The notes under the pieces: model-generated | What the model saw: only the letters and a program-made list of their open reading frames with translations | Databases searched by the model: none | Told to the model about the DNA's origin: nothing | Translations under genes and position numbers: made by a program | Shown here: positions 28,384 to 40,708 of the stretch, piece after piece | Numbering within the stretch: position 1 is the stretch's first letter | How the letters are laid out: the number at the start of each line of letters is the position of its first letter | Source of the DNA: Dermanyssus gallinae | Taxonomy: Eukaryota > Arthropoda > Arachnida > Mesostigmata > Dermanyssidae | Direction: 5' to 3' | Length of the DNA: 64,000 nucleotides | Assembly: GCA_003439945.1 (NCBI GenBank) | Contig: QVRM01001806.1 | Coordinates: 19,203 to 83,202 of the forward strand

Positions 28384-31300
28384 CAGGGAGAGGGGGCAAG
28401 TCTACTGCTCTTGGCGGATGTGTTCCCCGGGAGCCTCGGGGAGGCGCGAGAGGACTCGAAGAGAGGCCCTTGTCTTCTCTTGCAGTATGTTCTTAAAAGC
28501 TTGGCTCACTTTGTTTCAGCCTGATATTGATTCCGTTATTTTCGTAGTGAGGTCGTGTAGGTTAAGAGCTGGATTGTTACTTAAAAACTCTGTTAGGCTT
28601 GCGCGCTGCTCCGCCCATAACGGACACCTAAGCACCGTGTGCTCTGGAGTGTCGTCGAGTCCATCGCCGCAGTGAACGCACGTGGGGCTGGGGACTTTCC
28701 CAATCCTGAGCAGGTACGACTGAAAGTCGCCGTGATCCGGCCGGTTGAGCCAGCTTCCGATATTTGGGATCAGAGTGCGAAGGAGCACCCTGTTCTAGGC
28801 CTACCCACTCCTCCTGCCAGAGGTCGATTGTACGCTGACGTTCCTCGTCTTTTTTTAGGCCTGGGTTATCCCATAAGCGGCGGCGCTCGGCTGCCTTTAA
28901 ATCCCACGGGATCGTTCCGGCAAGGACGAGGGCCGCCGCGGCGCTGACCGTCCTGTACGCTGAGATTACCCTGACAGCTCCGACCCTCTGGGCCCGACGC
29001 AGGTCCTGTTCGCGGCGAAGTTTAGTGTGTGGGTGGGCCAGGCCAAAGCTGTACAGAGCAACCGACTCGGCCGCGGACATAATTATTTCTCTGCTCAGCT
29101 GCCGTGGACCATAGGTGGTAAGCATGAGACGTGCAAAGTCGTTGGCTGTCTTCGTTGCCTTTTCCGTCACCAGTCGCACGTGTTCGGTACCGCGGAGACC
29201 CTGTCAAGGGTAACCCGAGGTACCTTACGTGGTTGACGAGTGCGATCTCCTGACCATCTAGACGGAGGTTAAGGTCGGGGCATGTTCTTTGGCGCACCAA
29301 GAGTATCGCCTCGCTTTTGGCTGGGGTGAGAGCGAGCCCCGCTTCTTGCATCCAGCGGGCGACGTCGGCAAGTGCCTCGTTCGCACGGCTCTGCAGCAGG
29401 TCCGCGGTCCGAGCCTGAACGGTTAGGACGAGGTCGTCAACGTAGGCAAGTAGGTTGACGCCGGGGGGGAGATCCCTCAGCCGCACCACGTCGTCATAGG
29501 TTATAATCCATAGCAGGGGGCCAAGTATGGATCCCTGTGGCACCCCTGCAGTCATGTTAAAACGGACCCGTGGGACTGGATTGTCTTATTATGTAGATAA
29601 TTCGATAAAAGCTTCCGAAGATAAAAAGGAACCTTTTTCCTGCGGAAAGTCCCTAGGATGACTCTCCACGGTAGGCTGTTAAAAGCGTTCTTGACGTCCA
29701 GTAAAATTGCAAAGAACAAGTCCCGTCTTCTAGGCGGGGACTCGCGGAGGAGTTCAATCTGCGTCTGGATCCGCTTTATGGCGCCGATGGTTGAGTAGCC
29801 CTTGCGGAATCCGTACTGGGCGGCGGACAGCAGGTCGCTCCCCTCCGCAAAGTCCCGGAGGCGTGCCTCCACGATGGACTCGAATGCTTTAGCCAGGGAG
29901 CCGAATAGGCAGATTGGGCGGTAGGAGCCGGGGCCCTTGGGTATGAGAACAAAGTTTGCGGCTTTCCATGCCGCAGGGAACGAGCCCGTCCGGGACGTCC
30001 CACTCGCCGCGGCGGCTACTGCTACCGGGTATTCCGTCATTAGCAGCTTGACCGCGGAGACTGGAACGCCGTCGGGGCCTGGTGCCTTTCCCTCCTTGAG
30101 GCGTGCCGCCGCTTCGTGCACCTCTTGCAGGGTGACTTCTTGAGGATCCTGTTTTTCCGTCCCTGAGGCCTCCAGGTAGGGGGCGCGCTCAAAGAGGTAA
30201 TGCTTTGGGAAGAGGACTGATATTGCCTTCTGAGCCTCGCCCGGCGTGAGGTCCACTCTCCGTTTAAAAGGCGGGCACCCCCTTACCATCTTGTATAGAC
30301 GGCTCCAGGGATCGTCTTCCAGGCTCTCCCAGAGCACGTCTTGCTTCTGGAGATCTCCCTGCGTAAGAGGGTCCGCAGCCTCTTATACTCGGCGCCATGG
30401 TACAGAGCATTTTTCCCCTCGGGTGCACGCCTCCGGACGCGCGTAAAAAAGCGCCGCTCTCGAAGGCACCTTTTCCTCAGGTGTCCGATCTCTGCAGTCC
30501 ACCAGTACTTTGGTGTGCCGCGGCGCCTCGGATTTGTGCCACGCCCCGATAAAGCCCTGCACGCGGTCTCTTAGAGCTTCTGGAGGCCCGTCATCGAAGC
30601 GGGCGGGGCCATCTGGGCCTATGCAGGCCCTAAGAGGCTCCCAGAGTTCGGCGGCTTCCTGACGTCTCATAGGCGGATGCAGCCTTGAAGATGGTTGCTG
30701 GCATTAAAATCTCCTGTTTTAATTAAAAGCTTGTCACTTTGGTTAAAAGATGCGGTTAGGTCTTCTAGAAGTTTGATAAGATCTTCAAGTGGGAACTTGG
30801 GGCTGCAGTAGCATGAGTAAAGACGGCCGACGTTCGCCACGTCAATCCAAGTAAAACCGTAGCCGCTGCCATGTCCTAAGATCCGGGAGTGGCAGCGACG
30901 GTCAAGTAGCATGCTTTTTGCCCTCTCGCCATCGGGTGGAGGCCCGGGGGTTCGCAAGGGGTGATGACCCTTGTACCCTCTTGCGGCCCCTCTGAGTTAC
31001 CAGGGTAAAGCCTTCGGCATCCACCGCGGCACTGGGGTGGCCTTCGGGAGTGGATTGGACCGCTGTGGGGCAGTGCTTTATGGCGAAGAGCGCGGGTGCC
31101 GCTCGGGTATTGGTTCGGCCGCCGCGGCGACGAAGTTCCTCAAGTTGTTCCTGAAACTTCGGGCATGCGGCGACATTGGCTGCGTGCCCCTCTTCGCCGG
31201 AGTTGTAGCACGTGGCTTTCTTCGTGTACTCCCTGGAAAGGTGCCCCAGCTCCCCGCGTTTATGACAGCGTTTGGCTTTAACTGCGTCAAAGGTGCATGA

Positions 31301-32689
31301 GGGGGCAGAGTGCCCCACACGTTGGCACCGTTGGCATGTCAGGACACTGATCCACTCCGAGATGGGGCACGAGGACCACCCCATTTGGATTTGCTCAGAG
31401 CCAAGGGGGCGGTCGACCGTCAGTGGTACATCACATTGCGCCGCCTTGCGGAGGGCTCTTACGATGTCTTTGGCAGAGGTGCCCTCGATGATGTCCTTTA
31501 CAAGGAGGCGTCGCATGGAGGAGCGGTCCAGGCTCACGTCCGCCTCCCCGGCTGACTGCAGGGCCTAAAGGAAGACGCTGGCTCCTCCTTCTGCCGCCTC
31601 CGCAACTACCAGCCGCACATCTCCGCTGGGCAAATGCATGACGCGGTTGACCCTGACGTTGTGTGCGTTAGGGTTTACCCTGGTCCCCAGCTTCCTGATC
31701 ATGTCCGCGTAGGTTTTGCTTTCTTTCTTTTTTAGAAGAAAGGTCGTTGTGGGGCTGGGCTGCTTTTCTTCACGCTGCCTAGGGCCATCCTTCGTGTCGT
31801 AGGGGTGACGACGAAGTGTAGGCCTTGAGCTCAGGCCAGGAACTCGAGAAGTTTTCCGACTCCCCTCTGCTCCCCATGGCTAGTTATATGGCAGGGAATA
31901 AGTCCAAGGCTTCGTGAGCCTACTAGTGTCGTGGCCTTTGTTAACGCTTGGATCAGGAGGTTCTTCTCTTGAATTAACGTCGCATCTCTGGGGAGCCGGA
32001 GCGCCACAAGGGCCCTCGTGATAGGCTCGCCGTCTTCCCCCGTCTCGCTTATACGACGGGACAGAACTACGCCTCTCCTGTCCCCGGCCTCCCTGGCAAT
32101 ACCCTGGAATTGAGAGACCATGTTCTGCCATACAGCTTTGTCGGAGGGGTCATCCTCCCTGGCCACCAGAATCCGAAGGGGGCTCTCCTTTAGAATGCTT
32201 ACTCCGAGGTGTGTTATCATTGTGTAGACGGCTTGTTCTTCTGTCGGCCAATCTTCGGTGAGGAGTTGTTTGAGGTCCTTCTCCGTGCTGCAGGCGTTTA
32301 TTAGAGCGTTTATTTTTTCGGCCTGCCCGTCCATTGCACGCTTGCCGGGGGTGCACTGGCACCCGGAGTCGGTAGTCTCAGGAGCGGTCCAGGTGCCGAC
32401 ATCGGTGCCGATCGATATTTCTTTATGTCCTGGCTTCTTTCACCGTAACCCGGAGCTCCTCTGCCAGGCCGTTAACCATAGTGTCCAAGTTTTTCCTGTT
32501 GGCCGTGTGGCAAAGCAGCCTGCCCACCAGCTCCGTAATCTTCTCTAGGTAGTTCCTGAGTGCTGTTTCGCCGAGGTTAGTCGTTTGCTCGCCAGGAGTC
32601 GTCACTGTGTCAGTCGAGGGTTGTGATCCGTCGGTCTCGCTTTTGTCGCGCTCCTTAGGCGGCGGTTGGCGGAACATTCATTAGGCGTG
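28384..32689 (-). mobile_element. LINE C, R1-clade retrotransposon, second copy
   Basis: Same structure and same defects as 17225-21530: ORF2 remnant 28516-30957 with the YVDD motif and the deleted endonuclease, ORF1 remnant 30902-32677 with one intact and two damaged CCHC knuckles. Differences seen: one Lys/Glu replacement near 30472, one silent-looking change near 31403 and one near 31829. Confidence 0.88.
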
Positions 32690-32803
32690 ACTTGTTTAAA
32701 AGTCAGTAATTGTAAAAATGAGAATTAAAACCTAAGTAGATTTAAAACCAGTTAGTCGAATAAATAAGTACTATAAATAATTAAAAGTAAAAATTGTAAA
32801 AAA

Positions 32804-32884
32804 AAAACGCTGGGGTTCGAACCCAAACCGATCTTGCCTCGGCGAGTTCTCCCGGTGCTGTCCACTTTGCCACCCGCTACTTCT
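32804..32884 (-). tRNA. tRNA-like Pol III unit, second copy
   Basis: As 21646-21726, with A box TGGCAAAGTGG and B box GGTTCGAACCC. One G next to the terminal T run is missing here. Confidence 0.4.
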
Positions 32885-33077
32885 GCGTAGAGATAGATTC
32901 GTGCGCATCTGACGGTTGTCGGTGGTATATATACACAAGCCGTCAACGAGGACATGACAATCGCCAGCTAGCTGTCGCGGTCGACCGTGCTGATCAACTA
33001 CAACAGCTGTACCGCACCAAGCGCGTGCGTCTGCGACGGCTGATTAGCAGGCGAAGGCCGAGTCTCAGAAAGGGTTG

Positions 33078-33293
33078 GTTGAGTTAGTGGAGTCAGACGA
33101 AGCCCGAAAAGGCACATGTCGCGAAACGCCTTGCGACTGGAAAGGCACCTGGGCCAGACGGGGTTTTTCTGGGGGTCATAAAAATATTGGCGCAGAACCA
33201 TCCAAAAGTCCTCGCTCAGCTCTTTACACGCCTACTTCATGGCGGCCGTTTTCCCAACCAGTGGAAGCGCGCCTACTTGAATACAAATGGAAC
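33078..33293 (+). pseudogene. R1-like RT fragment, second copy
   Basis: Same reading as 21920-22135 (KAPGPDGVFLGVIK, RLLHGGRFPNQWKR). Confidence 0.65.
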
Positions 33294-33397
33294 AACAATT
33301 GTCTCCCGAGAACGTGTGCACAGGCAATATTACTCTATCTCGTATAGAGTGGGCTGGGATCACTTCAACAGCGTGCCCCGGACGGATGTCGCGTTCC

Positions 33398-34994
33398 CAC
33401 GTTGGACGTCAAAGTCGAGGCGCTGTCTCACCTTACAGCCGTGCGTCGTCTCCGCTCCAACAAGGCATCTGGATCCGACTTCGTCTGAAACGAGCACCTG
33501 AAAGACGCCATGGTCATGTCACCGTGCTGGACTAGCATGTTCAACGCTTGTCTTCGCCACGGCCGCATCCCCTCGAACTGGAGCAGCGCTCTGCTGGCGG
33601 TAATACCGAAGGGGAAGCGGAATTCCAAACTTCCAACCTCATGGAGGGGCATCGCAAAGAAAAGCTGTTGCTACAAGCTGCTCTCCGTAATCCTGACCAC
33701 ACGGCTATCAGCGTTCTTAGAGGGGTTATTAATTACCGCGGGGTAATTCCGGAAGAGCTAGTATGGATTCCGAGCTGGGCGGTCTAATGACGCTCAGCGG
33801 GTACTTAGTGCCGAGGCGCCTTCATGTACGCCGTCTACGTGGACTTCCGCTCAGTGTTTGACTCGGCACCAAGAGACAAGATCATTGCTAAGCTGGTCGA
33901 GGCAGGTGTGCCCTCCAACATTCTGCATCTGCTGGCCGCTATCCTCTAAGAGAACCCATCTCGATCGACGACGGCGTGGCCGAACTCGACCTCTTCCTGC
34001 AGACGACGGGCTTCGCACAGGGCGACAACCTGAGCCCTCTGTTGTTCTCAGTGCTGCTGGCCGACCTCCCTCGCCAGGTGGAGGGCACCCGTAATATGAT
34101 GCAGGTCCTGATGTACGCTGACGACGTAGTGCTCTACAGCACGTCAAGGTTCCATCTACAGCAGACCCTGGCAAGGCTCGCGACCTACGTGCAGGGCATC
34201 GGTCTCGAGATCAACCTGTCCAAGACCGAGGCTATGAAGTTCCGCAAGGGAGGTCGGATAGCTGGCAACGACACTCTGCGGCTTGCCTCGACGGAGCTCG
34301 CTCAAGTATGTTAAAAGCTTCAAGTATCTCGGCATCGTCATGCCCTCCAACGGCCGTTCATTTACAGAGCTCATCACGGATCGGGTGAGGAATGCGCTAG
34401 TGGCATCTGTTGGGATACAGAAGCCGCAGCTGTTTTCTCTGAAAACTGCTCTCGGCCTCTTCGACCTCAAACTCGCCCCCGTCGCTTCTTACGGCATCCA
34501 GGTCATCTGAAGATAGCTCTCGCGGCAGCAACTTGACATGCTGGACTGCGTAAAACCGGCTTACCTCAAGCGTGTAATGGGTTTGCACTCTTCAAGCAAG
34601 AACCTCCTTGTGTATCTGCTGGCGGACACCCCGTTGTTCGTCGAGGATCTTAAGAGACGTTTCAACCTGCCAGATCCTCCCGCATACAAGGAATTCATCC
34701 GCATGTGGGAGGACAAGATGGCGAATCGACCCGGACATCTTTAACACGGGTGCCATGCGAGACAGCACCTGGAAGGACCTAGGCCGCACAAACCGCCACA
34801 TAGTGACTAGTTTCGCGGTACACGGGTTTCACCACGTCCGGTGCGGGACACACGGCTTCTACGACCCTCATTCCTCATGTATATGTACTCGGTGCGGGGC
34901 CTACTGCACAAAGTATCACGGGGCAATTTGCTCACGTGTAGCCTCTTCAAGGAGCCTCTCGCATATTATAATAATAATGATTATGATAATAATA

Positions 34995-35064
<70 letters not shown>
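33398..35064 (+). mobile_element. LINE D, second copy, with expanded TAA tail
   Basis: As 22240-23880. Three single-base indels between 33750 and 33960 distinguish it (GAGCTAGTATGG here against GAGCTGTATGG, and one base shorter in a T run and in a C run), all in sequence already dead. The microsatellite tail is longer and contains two AATATAATA interruptions. Confidence 0.85.
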
Positions 35065-35066
<2 letters not shown>

Positions 35067-35092
35067 CAACTACACTTGAACCGAGAGGTTTA

Positions 35093-35510
35093 GTGGCCGC
35101 TGGCGAAGGAAGACCTGATGGAGTGACCATTGCATTATGGTCACATGGAAAGTCCCTAGCTTGGGATGCAACGGTTTCGTGCATAACCGCGGCTTCCTAT
35201 TTACACCACAGCTCTGTTGAGCCGGGGTGTGTAGCAAAGCACGCGGCCGCCAGAAAACGGTTTAAATGTGCTGGACTGGAAACAAGATATATTTTGTGCC
35301 TATTGCCATGGAGACACTAGGACTAATCAGCAAGGGAATGAAGCATTTCTCAAAGATTTGAGTAATGTCTTTACTTCGTTCGTGACCTCCTGAATTCGCG
35401 ATTTCAGGAGGTCACGAACGACCGAAGAGAGGGTCAATTCTTAAGGCAAGCGTTGTCCTTGGCCGTTTGCAGAAGAAACGCGGCATCTATTTTAGGCGCC
35501 ATGGAGTGAA
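35093..35510 (+). pseudogene. LINE-E-related fragment with 18-bp hairpin, second copy
   Basis: As 23905-24320; the hairpin is at 35377-35420. Single-base losses near 35293 and 35336 shorten the frame to RYILCLLPWRH. Confidence 0.7.
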
Positions 35511-36766
35511 CTAATTATTTAAAAAACTTTGCAATAATACGTTCGGACCTCTCAACTGTAACATCGTTTAACATGTAATAATAATAAAAATTATTATTAT
35601 TATTATTAAATATTATTATTATTTAGAGGGTTGTACAAGGGTTGCGATAACACATGTATTAGAATGAAGTGTGACTTTATTAAAGCCGCAAAGAAATAGG
35701 ATGCCGTATCGGTTGAAGGCGAGCGTTGCGGACAAAGGAGCATCGGCAAGGTGTATGGAGCGCTAAAATATGCGACTCCCACCGTCGGTGTCAAGTATGT
35801 GTTTTGTAGGTTTGCCGAGTACCACACACGTTACTGCTAATTATCCGTGACGCAGGTGCATCGTGCATTTTCGACACCTATCTATGCCTAAGAAGTGTAA
35901 ACGTATGATACGATAAATTTAGAATTTGGTCATTTTAATCTGTGTGATAAATCCCTTCCAAAACAGCGGTAAATCCTTTCCAAAAACAACAAACGAAATA
36001 TTGCTTGCGCAAGAATGTGATTGACATCCCAAGCTTGTTCATAATATCCCAAGTCTCTTCTTTACATTCTGCACAACCATGACGGACACAGCAAAAAATG
36101 CTCGATAGGTACTATCTAGAATAGGTAGGTATCGTTTAGGTACTTCGATGTTTAGTCACCATATTCTTCTCCAAGAGTCGAATTGTGGCAATGGTCATAT
36201 ACTGGTTTACTGCAGAACGCCTACAAATGTTTACTGTGCTCACCAGCAAAAGCTCTATAGATTATTTTAGGCAATGGTTTTTCTATCACTAAAACGCTCC
36301 AGCCTTTAGAGCAGACAATATTAAGGCTTTTCTTGTCGCATACGGAATCACACTGTTGAATGACTCAACTTATTGATCCGACCATGCACCGTGTAAATTA
36401 TCCTCTTTATAAAAAAAAAAATAAGGGCATTTGCGCAAATGAGTATTTCAGACCATCGAGGGGGAGCTAGAGAACATCAAATCATAGTTTGTAGAATTGG
36501 TTTCGGCGCATGGTTTTAAATTGCCTAAAAAATACGCAGAAATCTAAATAATAATTCTACTTTTAGAGAAGAACGCAAAAATCTCTTCATCTATACTATA
36601 TCCTTGCAAAAACCATGCAAAAATACGCCTGAGCAGGGAAACTGTTCTCTTCTATTTAGCGTTAACAACGAAGCTATTATATCAGCTCAAAATAAGGGTC
36701 ACTCCTAGCTGTAAACAATAGTAATATTCTTAGCCGGCATTCGGTATTCTAGATTTCGTCAGAGCT

Positions 36767-37054
36767 ATGTCACGCGGAGAGCACATTTTGAAGTGCAGGT
36801 CAACCACGTTGAAGCGCCGGCGATCTCGACGGAGTTCGTTGCAATGCGCAAGAAAGGGCGTCAGACGAATGCAATTTTGCAAAGGTCTACATACTCTTAT
36901 CGGAAGCGGCCGAAATTGTAACGAAACTGAACTAGAAGACATCAAACACATCTACCAAATTATCTTATATGCTACTCCTTACCTCGAAGCACTACTAAAT
37001 CATTACATGCCCTACGTCAGCCAAGAGGTTTGTACCAGTTTTTTTTACATCTGA
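36767..37054 (+). CDS. Gene Q2: small basic protein, paralog of Q1
   Basis: 95 residues. It starts MSRGEHILKCRSTTLKRRRS, keeps the Arg-rich first half (SRRSSLQCARKGVRRMQFCK), then ELEDIKHIYQII, LLNHYMP and QEVCTSFF. Q1 and Q2 keep the same start and frame with no indel across about 90 codons despite many replacements, which favours a coding origin. The reading ends at a stop just after SFFYI; Q1 runs seven residues further. No function is recognised. Confidence 0.5.
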   Translation: MSRGEHILKCRSTTLKRRRSRRSSLQCARKGVRRMQFCKGLHTLIGSGRNCNETELEDIKHIYQIILYATPYLEALLNHYMPYVSQEVCTSFFYI

Positions 37055-37630
37055 ATATTGTAACGTCTTAACGTGTTTAATATTTATCCCACGTAAAACA
37101 GCATATGCACTTTTTCGCCTTAACGTTATTATATGCAGTAACATAACGTAAATTAACTATTTTTGCGCTTGCATAAAAGTGTATATTATACACGAATTTG
37201 AAATGTTTCACATTTAACTATGCTGAATAAAAATATGGCGCAGACGCCTTAAGAATCTCTGTTTTACTTCTACCGCCACTTTCATAGATTTAGTCGTCGC
37301 ATAAGGTTCCCACACGATGAAGTTTCCCACACTAATTATTTGGAGCAGTTATCAGGTTGGCACTTTTGGAGTGGGGGCCGGGGGGGTGGGGGGGTTAAAC
37401 CCGTATTTACAAGTGCTGCAAGGTGTATTGCATAATAAAGGATCGACACCATACTCTGATCTACTAATCCTTCAAGGAGCAGTTTGTAAATTTGCAATGT
37501 TGTTTCTCCAGACCCTGGTACCGATAATCGGCTATTAGGAGTTCTCGGCTCGCAGAATTTAAGTTGTTGTTAGGATTCGTCTCCACATTGCACGTTTTGA
37601 GTCTAAGCGAGACACTTGCTACGCTCCTCG

Positions 37631-37706
37631 GAAAAATTTATAGATAACTGGAATGACAAGTAAAACGATGTATGAAAAGCGGATGTTCCGTTATGAGCGT
37701 GTGTTA

Positions 37707-37749
<43 letters not shown>

Positions 37750-38989
37750 TATTTTAAACAAGGGTTTATTTTATCAATAGATACATGTATCACAATTATC
37801 AATATATTACTTATATAATATCTACAATATTGCTTATATTATTCTTATTGCTTGAGTGTCGGTGACCACTCAACATCATCTTGGCGTTGCCTCTCTGTAA
37901 TTCTAATGACACTCTCTGTCGAAGGAAAGCGGTCGATCTTGGCTCCGCTGTGGCCTCGAAGAGCTTCTTCCCAAACTTCTTTGTCAGTTTGAGTGCATCC
38001 TTGCCCCAAACGCCAGATAAATCGAGGCCGAACGCCATTACAACGTGGTCCTCAAGGAGATGCGCGTCTAAGCGCCGTTTGTGCATCTCCCGTTGGTGGA
38101 TAATGTTGCCGACGCCCGCGTTGGCTAGCGCACGATAGCCGAGGGCGTACGTGTCGGAGGCGGTGACGTCCCATGCCAGCGGCTGATTGCGGTCCCAGTC
38201 TCGGCTGGTAAGGCCATCTGGTCGACGCTTGTCGACGCTCTGTAGTCCACGAGGCTCCAGTGTGACGCGGTAGCCGGCTTGTCTGAAAGCGCACCCGAGG
38301 ATGTCATTAATGGCATCGTGGCGGCCCTGCGTAAGCCCAGCCAGCTTAGTGCAACTAAGTCGGTGCAGGCCATGTTCAGGCCACCGTTCCACCACACGGG
38401 CATGCCTCTGTCTCAAACATGGCAATGCCAAGTCTGAGGCCACTGGCGGCACGAAAGTGGTCATCAGCCAGCTTACTGCCGACTAGCTCGGAAGGAAACA
38501 CGTCAAGCCACGCTCCGGCAGCGTCGGATGAAACCGCCTTCAGTCTAATGCCGTCTATATCTAACTCACAGGCAGACAGAAGAGTTAAGTGGGTAGCCTG
38601 AGTGGCGATTTGGTCCCACCCCTTCTGCCTAGTGACCTGTTCCTCAGAAGGACGACCAGACTGACGCGCGTCCCAGATCCGAATGGCGTCTTGTTGGTGG
38701 CTGATGAGTCCGCCGGTAGTAGCGGCCACTGCAGAGGCGCAGCTATGCGACGAAGCAAGAAAAGCGGGCAAGGCAAGGTCCGTGGCCGAGCGAATGCCCA
38801 TTTCACCCAGCCGGACCGATAGGCTTGCCTGCATCCATGCCTTATCATCGAGCGTCAATTCAAGGATGTTTTCCAAGGCTCTCCTCACTTGGTCGTCGAG
38901 GTCCAAAGTTTCTGACGGCAAAAGGAAGGTAGGTGAGGTCCGTAGTACATACAGGACCTTAATAATAATAATAAACTCAAGTAAACTCG
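37631..38989 (-). mobile_element. LINE-E, 5'-truncated, with the post-RT domain
   Basis: An insertion into block alpha-2: alpha-1 has the uninterrupted site near 7262 (GCTTCTCGTGATACTCGG). CTCG flanks both sides. The 3' end (left) has a TAA-repeat tract (37709-37745) and a short tail. The element lacks all RT blocks and keeps only the region after the RT. Confidence 0.82.
37811..38980 (-). pseudogene. LINE-E C-terminal protein region with a possible PD-(D/E)xK fold
   Basis: On the minus strand: LDDQVRRALENILELTLDDK, then ASLSVRLGEMGIRSATDLAL, ALPAFLASSHSC, SDAAGAWLDVFPSELVGSKL, DDHFRAASGLRLG and CPCGG. After one frameshift near 38400: GRHDAINDILGCAFRQAGYR, KRRPDGLTSRDW, PLAWDVTASDTYA, HQREMHKRRLDAHLLED, GVWGKDALKLTK, then FLRQRVSLELQRGNA. 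This long post-RT region is shared by many invertebrate LINEs. The order RPDG, LAWDVT, then K-rich helix resembles a PD-(D/E)xK nuclease core, which is my inference. There are few stops, so the copy is fairly young. Confidence 0.75.
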
Positions 38990-40195
38990 TGATTCTTGGT
39001 TGCTCCTTGAAGGCAAGACTCCCTGCACTGCGCTCTTCCTCGTCGGCTTCGTACGACGTGCACAAATGCCGCAAAGTCCATTGGCCATAAAGTCGACAGA
39101 TACTGATAAAGAGTTTGTTTTTCAGAATTTCTGCAGCCCCTCAACAGATATTGCAACTGTTGCTGGCAACAAATCTTTGCTGGCGGCTGTTAAGCTTCTC
39201 AGCAGTAGCTGGAGAGTAGACGGGATAGTTCTCCCCCTCCCCCCCCCCCTCCTTCCCATTATATTGAGAAAAGGCAAAGGGCTTGTCTCCCTAGGTTACC
39301 CCAGCCGTCTGTATGATCGTGCCAGATATTTGCAGTATGTTCGTTTACGTTGTATCGTTCCTTTTTTCAAAATGCGAACTTGTTATTTTAAGGGTTACTC
39401 TGTAAGTCTTTCTACCGCTAGTTCAACAATATTTTCTCTCGGTGCCATTTCAAATGCAGATTTTAGGTTCACAATCACTGCCTGAACGAAACGGATATTT
39501 GTAGTTTCCGTTATGTCCCCTAAACCGCTCCTTTGGTATTGTCTTGCTGTTAAGTAGAAAAAAAGCCATCGAGTTGCTTTGCCGGCGTTTCAGAGATCGT
39601 TTTAAATATAAACATTAAAATGTTTTTTAAATATAAACATCGTTTAAATATAAATAAAAATTTAAATATAAACATCGTTTGAATATAAATAAAAATTTAA
39701 ATATAAACATCGTTTTAAATATAAAACAATGATTCCGTTCAAGCCACTTTTACTCAATTACTCCGCCTTCGTATATTCATTGAAACCTGCTCAATATGGT
39801 ACAAGTAATAGCCTCCCTTTCAGGGGTTTGTTTTGTATTAAATCGTTTCCGGGCGCCTTTCCCCATGAAGTATTCTCGATTACGGTCTCTCTGATTAAGA
39901 TTCCTTGTGTTACCTGCGTTCTTACTTTATTTGTAGTCCGGTCCTAGAATTCGTATTCTGTAAACCCCGTAGTAGTATCTACTCCTGCTCACATACTTGA
40001 AGAGTGCTCTTCAAGCTTTTGTTTCAATCGAACACTGCTTGTCCCGTGTCACCTTGTATATGTCGATGCGTTCCTGCTTCATACAATAGGTCCAGTTCTT
40101 TTCGTCCTTTGTGGCATTGACCTAATGAGGTTGTGAGCTTATTCAGACTAACGACTGTACCTGTAGTCGCCTATTGTCTACGCCCAATCGCTCCA
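38990..40195. other. Right part of block alpha-2, no gene
   Basis: It matches 7262-8320. It holds a C-run (39239-39249) and an AT-rich minisatellite of TTTAAATATAAACATCG units at about 39600-39726 that alpha-1 lacks. No conserved frame was found. Confidence 0.5.
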
Positions 40196-40500
40196 AAAAG
40201 GCTTATATTAAATTCAATTTGCACGAGCTAGATAACGCTAACTATATATTCATAACAATATGCTCTCAAATAAGGCACTTAATTTATCAAGGAACGGCTC
40301 GTCCACACTTGCTCTAGAACTGTGCTAAGAGGCGACCTTTGAAAAGCAACTGGTTCAGAATAGTATTAGTTTAATTCAGATGACTTAGCCCTATCTGCTT
40401 TTTGCAGAAAGGACATAAATACGCGAAGATTGCACCTCGCCTGCCTGCATCGGCTGCGAATATGTCTCTGGCCGATGCCTCTGTAGTCACTCAAGATGTC

Positions 40501-40575
40501 CTAGTGGCAAAGCCTTTGCTTTGCATTCGGGAGGCCTGGATTCGAGACCCAGACCAGCCACTCTTGAATTGGTTT
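40501..40575 (+). tRNA. tRNA-like sequence, probably a tRNA-derived remnant
   Basis: TGGCAAAGCCT fits the A box with one mismatch and GGATTCGAGACCC fits the B box, separated by about 35 bases. I could not draw a full cloverleaf with confidence. It could be a SINE head or a decayed tRNA gene. Confidence 0.3.
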
Positions 40576-40579
40576 GCAT

Positions 40580-40677
40580 GGTTTCCAATTTAGACAAGGT
40601 AAATGCCGGAGTGGATTAAAATCAGCCATGACATGAAAAAAACATACGCAGACATTGCCTTACGAATTTTTTTTATA

Positions 40678-40708
<31 letters not shown>

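Larger units (their letters stand above)
24991..36176. repeat. Tandem duplication of about 11.16 kb, copy 2
   Basis: 11,186 bases against 11,159 in copy 1; most of the size difference is the longer TAA microsatellite after LINE D (34967-35064). All features of copy 1 from the C-terminal two-thirds of P onward recur in order. See the copy 1 entries for content. Confidence 0.95.
35903..40195. repeat. Segmental repeat block alpha, copy 2
   Basis: Matches block alpha-1 (1-98 plus 3900-8320) without LINE A, the SINE or the Tc1-like element, but with a LINE-E insertion at 37631-38989. 35903-36176 is also the end of the tandem duplication. Divergence from alpha-1 is substantial, so this split is much older than the tandem duplication. 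Confidence 0.8.
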
